Shown here: piece after piece, positions 55,838 through 62,743 of the stretch
Layout of the letters: every line of letters starts with the position of its first letter
Numbering within the stretch: the stretch's first letter is position 1
Source of the DNA: Ornithinimicrobium sp. CNJ-824
GTDB lineage: Bacteria > Actinomycetota > Actinomycetes > Actinomycetales > Dermatophilaceae
Assembly (NCBI RefSeq): GCF_001942405.1
Contig: NZ_MKKA01000011.1
Coordinates: 310,001 to 374,000, forward strand
Length of the DNA: 64,000 nucleotides
Direction: 5' to 3'
The notes under the pieces: model-generated
Seen by the model: the letters and a program-made list of their open reading frames with translations, nothing else
Database searches by the model: none
What the model was told of the DNA's origin: nothing
Position numbers and translations under genes: made by a program

Positions 55838-55840
55838 GGT
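55835..55840 (+). promoter_or_regulatory. -10 element for the Lrp gene, formed by the upstream stop codon (leaderless)
   Basis: TAGGGT, with TAG being the stop of the membrane-protein gene; 6 bases to the ATG at 55847. Confidence 0.55.
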
Positions 55841-55846
55841 GGCGCC

Positions 55847-56305
55847 ATGGAAGCCCTCGACCGGAACATCGTCCAGGTCCTCGCCCTGGACGGCCGGATC
55901 TCCTTCGCCGACCTGGGCCGGCAGGTGGGGCTGTCGACCTCCGCGGTGCACCAGCGGGTCAAGCGGCTCGAGGAGCGGGGGATCATCAAGGGCTACCGGG
56001 CCGTGGTCGACTACACCGCGGTGGGCCTGCCCCTGACGGCCCTGATGTCGGTCACCCCGTTCGACCCGGCGGCCGACGACGACATCCCCGAGCGGCTCGC
56101 GGACATCGACGAGATCGTGGCCTGCTGGTCGGTGGCCGGGGACGAGAACTACATCCTGCTGATCCGGGTGCAGCGGCCGCAGGAGCTGGAGGAGCTGCTC
56201 GCGCGGATCCGTCAGCAGGGGTCGTGCTCGACGAACACCACGATCGTGCTCTCCACCCCGTGGGAGGACCGGCTGGGGCGGCTTCCTGAGAACCCGGTCG
56301 GCTGA
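55847..56305 (+). CDS. Lrp/AsnC family transcriptional regulator
   Basis: A 152-residue Lrp/AsnC protein. MEALDRNIVQVLALDGRISF, ADLGRQVGLSTSAVHQRVKR and LEERGIIKGYRAVVDY form the helix-turn-helix; the C-terminal RAM domain has EIVACWSVAGDENYILLIRV. Such regulators sense amino acids. No amino-acid gene is adjacent, although a lysine-degradation cluster starts 2 kb away. Followed by a PAP2 gene 14 bases later. Confidence 0.92.
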   Translation: MEALDRNIVQVLALDGRISFADLGRQVGLSTSAVHQRVKRLEERGIIKGYRAVVDYTAVGLPLTALMSVTPFDPAADDDIPERLADIDEIVACWSVAGDENYILLIRVQRPQELEELLARIRQQGSCSTNTTIVLSTPWEDRLGRLPENPVG

Positions 56306-56319
56306 GCCCCTCGTCGCGG

Positions 56320-57009
56320 ATGGACCACGTCCCGGCCGGTGCCCGGCCCCGCTCCCTGGCCGCCGCCTGGACCCTCGCCCTGACGCTCGGCCTGCTGGCC
56401 CTGGCCGCCACCCTCCTGGGCAACCAGCTGATCGTCACGCGGTTCGCCGACGCGGTGCGCCCCGACGACCTGCTCTTCGAGCTGCTGCCCTACGTCCGAC
56501 CGGCCCGGTGGCTCACGCTGGCCACCCTCGTGGTGGGGTTCGGTGCCTTCCTGGGGGACCTGGTGCGCTCCGGCCGCACCGCCCTGCTGCCCGCGGTCGG
56601 GGCGGTGTTCGCCGTGATGTACCTGCTGCGGGCCGGGATCATGGTGCTCACGCCGTTGGCCCCGGCGCAGGGGGAGGGCCCGTTCCTGTTCTCCCCCCAG
56701 CAGTACGGCATGTTCCCCTCCGGGCACGTGGCCGCCCTGACGCTGCTGGCCATGCTCACCCCGGCCGACCGGCCGCGCCTGCGCACCCTGCAGCGCGTGC
56801 TGGTGGCCGTCATGGCGGCCGCGCTCGTGCTGGCCCACGGCCACTACTCCATCGACGTCGTCGGCGGCCTGCTGCTGGCCTTCTTCGTCGTCCGCGCGTG
56901 GGGGTCGGGCCCCGTCCTGGGGCCGGTCGCGCGCGTCACCGGCCCCGGGACCGTCGCGCACCGTAGGCTCGGGACGGGCCGGGCACCGGACGGGTGCGAC
57001 GGCCCCTAG
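56320..57009 (+). CDS. PAP2-like membrane phosphatase/transferase
   Basis: A 229-residue protein with about six TM helices. YGMFPSGHVAALTLLAML and LAHGHYSIDVVGGLLLAFFV carry the His and Asp residues of the PAP2/sphingomyelin-synthase-related fold. ATG with weak upstream signal, 14 bases after the Lrp gene. The basic C-terminal tail is cytoplasmic. Substrate (lipid phosphate or head group) unknown. Confidence 0.8.
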   Translation: MDHVPAGARPRSLAAAWTLALTLGLLALAATLLGNQLIVTRFADAVRPDDLLFELLPYVRPARWLTLATLVVGFGAFLGDLVRSGRTALLPAVGAVFAVMYLLRAGIMVLTPLAPAQGEGPFLFSPQQYGMFPSGHVAALTLLAMLTPADRPRLRTLQRVLVAVMAAALVLAHGHYSIDVVGGLLLAFFVVRAWGSGPVLGPVARVTGPGTVAHRRLGTGRAPDGCDGP

Positions 57010-57017
57010 GAGGCACG

Positions 57018-57911
57018 ATGTTCCTGCGCGGACGCCGACTCGTCCCGGGCCGACGGGACGCCCGTCCGGTGCCCGCGCTGCCGGCCCTGCGGCGGGTGGT
57101 GCCCCACTTGATGCCGACCCGCCTGGAGTCGACCGTCTACTACCGCCAGCACCTGGACGTCGACCGCCTGACGGCCTGGCTGGAGGAGGTCAACGCCGGG
57201 CGGGCACCGGAGGACCGGATCCGCTTCTTCCACGTCTTCCTCACCGCGTGGGCCCGGCTGTTCCGGCTCCGGCCCGAGCTCAACCGGTTCGTCTCCGCCC
57301 GCCGGACCTACGAGCACCGGGACATCACCTTCGCCTTCACGGTCAAGCAGGAGATGAACGACGAGGCCGAGGAGGTGCAGGCCCTCATCCCGTTCACCGG
57401 CACCGAGACGGTCGAGGAGGTGCGCGCCCGCGTCGACGAGGTCCTGCACCGCGCCCGCACCGGCGGGCGCACCGGCAACGACCGCCTCGTGGAGACCCTC
57501 GTCCGCCTGCCCCGACCGGTGGTCGCCGGGGTGGCCAGGACCATCTGGGCCCTGGACGCGGTCAACCTGCTGCCACGCGCCCTCGAGGACGCGCTCCCGG
57601 TCTACGCCAGCTCCTACCTGGTCAACCTCGGGTCGCTGCACGCGGAGGCGCCGTTCCACCACCTCTACCAGCGGGGGACCGCCAGCATCTTCGTCTCCAT
57701 CGGCACGATCCGGCCCGAGCCGGTCGTCGACGACGCCGGGGCGGTCGTGGCGCGCCGCCGGGTGGACGTGGTCTACACCATCGACGAACGCGCCACCGAC
57801 GGGTTCTACCTGGTGCACAGCTCCCAGGTCCTGCAGGCGATGGTCGACGACCCGGACTCCCTGACGCGGCCGCCCGACGACGGGCCGGCGGGCACGCCGG
57901 GCGCGACCTGA
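57018..57911 (+). CDS. 2-oxoacid dehydrogenase acyltransferase-fold protein without lipoyl domain
   Basis: A 297-residue protein resembling the catalytic domain of E2 acyltransferases or chloramphenicol acetyltransferase: VPHLMPTRLESTVYYRQHLD, FHVFLTAWARLFRLRPELNR, and near the end TIDERATDGFYLVHSSQVLQ. The usual HHxxxDG motif is altered to D-E-R-A-T-D-G, so the catalytic His is not obvious. ATG at 57018 has TAGGAGG upstream. Its role and activity are uncertain. Confidence 0.7.
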   Translation: MFLRGRRLVPGRRDARPVPALPALRRVVPHLMPTRLESTVYYRQHLDVDRLTAWLEEVNAGRAPEDRIRFFHVFLTAWARLFRLRPELNRFVSARRTYEHRDITFAFTVKQEMNDEAEEVQALIPFTGTETVEEVRARVDEVLHRARTGGRTGNDRLVETLVRLPRPVVAGVARTIWALDAVNLLPRALEDALPVYASSYLVNLGSLHAEAPFHHLYQRGTASIFVSIGTIRPEPVVDDAGAVVARRRVDVVYTIDERATDGFYLVHSSQVLQAMVDDPDSLTRPPDDGPAGTPGAT

Positions 57912-57923
57912 GCGCACGCGGCA

Positions 57924-57929
57924 TACCCT
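57924..57929 (+). promoter_or_regulatory. -10 element for the YbaK gene (leaderless)
   Basis: TACCCT, 7 bases before the GTG at 57937. Confidence 0.4.
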
Positions 57930-57936
57930 GGGCGTC

Positions 57937-58431
57937 GTGGGACGCAGGAGGACGAGGGCGGGCACGCCCGCGACGGTGGCCCTGGAACGGGCGGGCGTGG
58001 CCTTCGAGGTGCGCGCCTACGAGCACGACCCGGGGGCGGAGAGCTACGGCCTCGAGGCGGCCGCTGCGCTGGGGGTGGATCCGGCACGGGTGCTCAAGAC
58101 GCTGCTCGTGGAGGCCGACGGCGGGTTGGCGGTCGGGATCGTGCCGGTCGACACCCTGCTGGACCTCAAGGCGCTGGCCGCGGCGCTGGGGGTCAAGCGG
58201 GCCGTCATGGCCCAGCCGGCCGACGCGGAGCGGGCGACCGGCTACGTGGTCGGGGGGATCAGCCCCATCGGCCAGCGGCGCCGGCTGCCGACCGTGCTGG
58301 ACTCCTCGGCCCTGGAGCACCCCACCGTCCTGGTCAGCGGCGGCCGGCGCGGCCTGGACCTGGAGCTCTCGCCCCAGGACCTGCTGGCCCTCGTCGACGG
58401 CAGCACCGCCCCGGTCGCCCGCCGGGGCTGA
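57937..58431 (+). CDS. ybaK: YbaK-type Cys-tRNA(Pro)/Cys-tRNA(Cys) deacylase
   Basis: A 164-residue trans-editing protein that hydrolyses mischarged Cys-tRNA(Pro). TPATVALERAGVAFEVRAYE at the start, the conserved Lys in RVLKTLLVEAD, VIVPVDTLLDLKALAAALGV-like region and GYVVGGISPIGQRRRLPTVLD are YbaK features. GTG start. It converges with kamA (20 bases apart). Confidence 0.93.
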   Translation: MGRRRTRAGTPATVALERAGVAFEVRAYEHDPGAESYGLEAAAALGVDPARVLKTLLVEADGGLAVGIVPVDTLLDLKALAAALGVKRAVMAQPADAERATGYVVGGISPIGQRRRLPTVLDSSALEHPTVLVSGGRRGLDLELSPQDLLALVDGSTAPVARRG

Positions 58432-58451
58432 CCGGCCTCGGCGTCGGTCGC

Positions 58452-59912
58452 TCAGACCAGCTGGTCCACCGACGCCTGCCGGGACGCCGCCGCCTGCCGG
58501 GCCGGCGCGTCGGCGTCCGCCGCGGCGGTCTCCGCGGAGTGCTGGCGCCACCACTCCTGGCCGCTGGGCGGCAGGGTGTCGATCGGGTCGTAGTAGACGT
58601 ACTCGGCGCTGGTGACGTCGACGTCCTCGCCCTCGATCGAGGTGCGGTAGTTCTTGCGCCAGTAGGAGATGCCGCGCTCGGTGTCGTAGGTGTCGACCTG
58701 GTGGACCCAACGCTTGCCGACGAACGGCACGTCGCAGACGATCCGGGGGGTGGCGAACCCGGGCAGGTAGCCCAGGATCGAGTGCTGCAGGTGCTGGGCC
58801 TGGGCGAGCGAGACCCGCCAGTGCTCGGCGTGGGGGATCATGTCGCACATGTAGAAGTAGTACGGCGTGATGTTGGCGTCGTCGGACAGCGCGAAGCACA
58901 GGTCGAGGAGCTGCTCGCTGGTGTCGTTGACCCCGCGCATGAGCACGCCCTGGTTGCGCACGTCGCGCACCCCCGCGTCGAGCATCGTCCGGGACGCCTG
59001 CGCCACCGCCGGCGTGACCGACTGGGCGGCGTTGACGTGGGTGTGGATGGCCAGGCCGACCCCGCGCTCCCGGGCCTTGTGGGCGACGCGGCCCACGCCC
59101 TCGACGACGTCGGGGGCCAGCCAGTGCTGCGGCATCCCCATGAGGGCCTTGGTCGCCAGCCGGATGTCGCGGATGCTGTCGATCTCGAGCAGCTGGTCGA
59201 GCCAGGCCTCCAGGTTCTTCCATGGCATGTTGGCCACGTCGCCGCCGGAGACGACGACGTCCCGGACCCCGGGGTTGGTGCGCAGGTAGTCGAGCATGGC
59301 GGTGTGCCGGTCGACCGGCTTGCCGGCGAGCTTGAGCTTGGTGACGGTCGGGGTGGAGTTGCCCACGAGGTCCATCCGCGTGCAGTGGCCGCAGTACTGG
59401 GGGCAGGTCGGCAGCATCTCGGCCAGCACCTTGGTGGGGTAGCGGTGGGTGAGCCCCTCGGCCACCCACATGTCGTGCTCGTGCAGCGAGTCGCGGGCCG
59501 CGTGCGGGTGGGAGGGCCAGTCGGTGCGGCGGTCGGAGAAGACCGGCAGCATGTAGCGGCGCACGGAGTCGGCGTAGAACGCGGCCGTGTACTCCTCGCC
59601 GGCCGACGGCATCCGCCCGTCCGCCCACGTCTGCTCGCTGACCATCGTGTTGAGCATCTGGGGCGTGACCAGCATCGACATGGTGGCACGCTCGGCCTGG
59701 TCGCGCTCCAGGTCGGCGTAGAAGTCGTCGGTCAGCAGGTCGCTCATGACGGCGCGCAGCTGCCGGATGTTCTTCACGCAGCTGACCCGCTGCCACTGCA
59801 CGTCCGCCCACTGCTCGGGGGTGATGTCCTTCCACCCCGGCAGGCGGGTCCAGTCGGGCTCGACCAGCTCACGGCGCCGGTAGGAGTACGGCTGCTCGAT
59901 CTCGATGCTCAT
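58452..59912 (-). CDS. kamA: Lysine 2,3-aminomutase family radical SAM enzyme
   Basis: KamA converts L-lysine to L-beta-lysine with a 4Fe-4S cluster, SAM and PLP. The 486-residue protein carries the radical SAM motif in CPQYCGHCTRMDLVG near residue 168, GGDVANMPWKNLEAWL, QGVLMRGVNDT and the PLP-region ITPYYFYMCDMIPHAEH. Sequence alone cannot exclude glutamate 2,3-aminomutase, but the divergent kdd and nearby kamD strongly favour lysine. The ATG at 59912 has TAGCAT 8 bases upstream and a dyad overlapping that promoter. Confidence 0.92.
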   Translation of the reverse strand: MSIEIEQPYSYRRRELVEPDWTRLPGWKDITPEQWADVQWQRVSCVKNIRQLRAVMSDLLTDDFYADLERDQAERATMSMLVTPQMLNTMVSEQTWADGRMPSAGEEYTAAFYADSVRRYMLPVFSDRRTDWPSHPHAARDSLHEHDMWVAEGLTHRYPTKVLAEMLPTCPQYCGHCTRMDLVGNSTPTVTKLKLAGKPVDRHTAMLDYLRTNPGVRDVVVSGGDVANMPWKNLEAWLDQLLEIDSIRDIRLATKALMGMPQHWLAPDVVEGVGRVAHKARERGVGLAIHTHVNAAQSVTPAVAQASRTMLDAGVRDVRNQGVLMRGVNDTSEQLLDLCFALSDDANITPYYFYMCDMIPHAEHWRVSLAQAQHLQHSILGYLPGFATPRIVCDVPFVGKRWVHQVDTYDTERGISYWRKNYRTSIEGEDVDVTSAEYVYYDPIDTLPPSGQEWWRQHSAETAAADADAPARQAAASRQASVDQLV

Positions 59913-59913
59913 G

Positions 59914-59929
59914 CCGTGGCATGCTACGG
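59914..59929. promoter_or_regulatory. Near-perfect 16-bp palindrome over the kamA -10
   Basis: CCGTGGCATGCTACGG is self-complementary except for one G/T pair. It covers the kamA -10 (TAGCAT, minus, 59926-59921) in the 84-base kamA/kdd divergent spacer, so it is a candidate operator for lysine-pathway control. Confidence 0.45.
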
Positions 59930-59996
59930 GAGAACGTCCTGCCGATGGAAGAAGACGCGGGAAGATTTCTTGTCAGATGGTGATTTGGGAGGACAG

Positions 59997-61089
59997 ATGA
60001 CGGTCACGACCGGGTACTCGCCGTTCGGGCTGCACCGGGTGCTCGAGCCCTCGGGGGACGCGGTGACCCTCCCGCAGGCGGCCTACCGGCTCGACGCCTC
60101 CCCGCAGCTGGCCCCCGACGAGGTGCGGGTGGACGTGGAGGTCCTCAACCTCGACGCGGCCTCCTACCGCCAGCTGCGGGAGAAGCACACCGGCCCGACG
60201 GGGCACGTGCACGGGCACGGCATCCGCAGCGACGTCCTGGAGATCGTCGAGGACCGCGGCAAGATGCAGAACCCGGTCACCGGGTCCGGCGGCATGCTGA
60301 TCGGGACCGTCGCCGAGGTCGGGCCCGAGAGCCCCCTGGGCCTGGCCGTGGGCGACCGGATCGCCACGCTGGTCTCGCTGTCCCTCACGCCGCTCGTCAT
60401 CACCGACCGGCTGACCCGCTGGGACGGGATGTCGGAGCGCGTGCCCACCTCCGGGCACGCCATCCTCTTCGGCCGCTCGATCGCGGCCCGGCTGCCCGAG
60501 GACCTCGAGCCGGACCTCGCGCTCATGGTGATGGACGTCTGCGGCGCCCCCGCCCTCGTGCAGAAGGTCGTGCGGGGGTATGCCGAGCGGGGGGCGGCCC
60601 CCACCGTCGCCGTGCTCGGCGGCGCGGGCAAGTCCGGCTCCCTGTCCCTCGCGGCCGCCCGGGAGGCAGGCGCCGGCCGCCGCATCGCCGTGGTGCCGAC
60701 GGAGGCCGAGGCCGGGCTGCTGCGGGGGACCGACCTGGCCGACGAGGTCGTCGTCGCCGACGCCGCTCGCCGATCGCCCTGGAGCGCGGGGTGCGGGCGG
60801 CGGGCGGCCCGGCCGACGTGACGGTCGTGTGCGTCGACGTCCCCGGGTGCGAGCAGCCGGCGATCATGGCCACCGCCCAGGGCGGCACGGTCGTCTACTT
60901 CTCCATGGCCACGTCCTTCGCCGCGGCGGCCCTGGGGGCCGAGGGCCTGGCGGCCGACGTGACGATGCTCGTCGGCAACGGCTACACGCCCGGGCACGCC
61001 GAGCTGGCCCTGTCCCTGCTCCGCGGCGACGACACGGTGCGTCGCCTGTTCGAGTCCAGGCTCGGACCGGACCACACTGGCAGGTGTGA
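59997..61089 (+). CDS. kdd: L-erythro-3,5-diaminohexanoate dehydrogenase (two frameshifts in this sequence)
   Basis: Kdd oxidises 3,5-diaminohexanoate to 5-amino-3-oxohexanoate with NAD in the lysine fermentation route. The protein opens GYSPFGLHRVLEPSG and has PDEVRVDVEVLNLDAASYRQ, GKMQNPVTGSGGMLIGTVAE, VAVLGGAGKSGSLSLAAARE (nucleotide site) and GGTVVYFSMATSFAAAALGA. A break near 60765 fits one lost base. A second, near 61060, is inferred because only the next frame has a stop, at 61087-61089, giving a GTGA overlap with the next gene. About 364 residues. GGGAGGA precedes the ATG. Confidence 0.9.
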
Positions 61090-62743
61090 GCACCCTCCAG
61101 CAGCCCCCGGCCCACCTCGCCCCCCTGCCCGGCGGGAGGGTCCTGCTCCGCGGGGGTGTCCTCGCGGGCGCGACGGCCGACGACGGCGGCACCGGGGGAG
61201 TGCCGAGCGCCCTCGTCCTCGACGGGTCGACGGTCGCGTGGGTCGGGGACGAGGAGGGCGCCACCGCCTGGGCCGACCGGGTGGACCGGGTCGTGGACCT
61301 GGGCGGGCTGCTGGTCACGCCGGGCTTCGCGGACGCCCACGTCCACCTCACCATGACCGGCCAGGGCCTGGACGGGGTGGACCTGTCCGGCACGCGGTCG
61401 GTGGGGGAGGCTCTCGACCTGGTCGAGCAGGCGGTCCGCCGGCGACGCGGGCGCCCCGTCTACGCCCACTCCTGGGACGAGACCCGCTGGGCCGAGGGCC
61501 GGCCGGTCACCTCCGCCGAGCTGGACCGCGCCTCCTACGGCGGGGTCGTCTACATGCCGCGCGTGGACGCCCACTCGGCCAGCGTGTCCACGGCCATGGC
61601 CACGATCGCCCGGGTCCGCGACATCGACGGGTGGGACGGCACCGGCGTGGTGCGCCGGGACGCGTTCGCGGCGGCCACCAACGCGTTCACCACCACCCTG
61701 ACCCCGGCCGACCGGGAGCACCACGTCTCGCTGGCCCTGGACGCCGCCGCGGCCGTCGGGGTCACGCTGCTCCACGAGATGGGGGCCTCCCACCTGACCA
61801 GCCACGACGACATCCGTGACGTGCTGGCCCACGGGGAGGGGGCCGGGGTGCCGGACGTCGTCGCCTACTGGGGCGAGCTCGCGGTGGACGCCGAGGCCGC
61901 CGCCGAGCTGGCCGGCTTCCTCGGCGTGCTGGGCCTCGCGGGCGACCTGTGCGCGGACGGCTCCTTCGGGTCCTTCACCGCCCACGTGGAGCAGCCCTAC
62001 CTGGGATCGCCCTCCGGCGGTCGTGACGACGGCCACCACGTCGGCTTCGGCTACCTGGGGGTCGACGAGGTGCGCGACCACGTCCTGGCCTGCACCCGGG
62101 CCGGGCTGCAGGCCGGCGGTCACGTCATCGGCGACGCCGCCCTGCGGACCATGGCCACCGGCTTCCGCGCCGCCGCCGACGAGCTGGGGGTCGAGGCGGT
62201 GCGCGGCGCCCGGCACCGCTGGGAGCACGTCGAGCTGCCCTCCCCCCAGGTGCTGGCCACGATGGCCGAGCTGGGCGTCTGGGCCAGCGTCCAGCCCGTC
62301 TTCGACGCCCTCTGGGGCGGTTCCGAGGGCATGTATGCCGCCCGCCTGGGCCCGGAGCGCGCGCTGGCCGCCCTCCCGCTGCGCGACATGGTCGACGCCG
62401 GGATCCGGGTGGCGCTCGGGTCCGACAGCCCGGTCACCCCGCTGGGTCCGTGGGCGGCCGTGCGGGCCGCGGTGCTGCACCACAACCCCGACCAGCGGCT
62501 CACCGCGGCCGAGGCCTTCGCCGCCCACACCGTCGCCGGCCACGAGCTGGCCGGGCGCCCCGGCGGCCACCTGCGCGCCGGTGCCCCGGCACGTACGTGG
62601 TCTGCGACGACGGGCACGGGCAGCCGGCGCCCACCGGCCCCTCGACCGGGCTGCCGGTCCTCGACGACCCCGACCTCCCCCTGCCCGTCGCACGGCTCAC
62701 CGTCGTGTCCGGCCAGGTCGCCCACGACCGAGAAGGAGCCTGA
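61086..62743 (+). CDS. Amidohydrolase family 3 (YtcJ-like) protein inside the lysine cluster (one frameshift in this sequence)
   Basis: A metal-dependent amidohydrolase of about 552 residues. The HxH motif is GFADAHVHLTMTGQGLDG; later metal-site segments are HVIGDAALRTM, RHRWEHVELPSPQVLATMAE and GSDSPVTPLGPWAAV. Near 62591 one missing G joins RAGAPGTYVVCDDGHG. GTG start overlaps kdd and the stop abuts kamD, so it is translationally bound to lysine-pathway genes, but no known step of that pathway needs an amidohydrolase. It may release lysine or a beta-lysine derivative from an amide; that is speculation. Confidence 0.88.
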
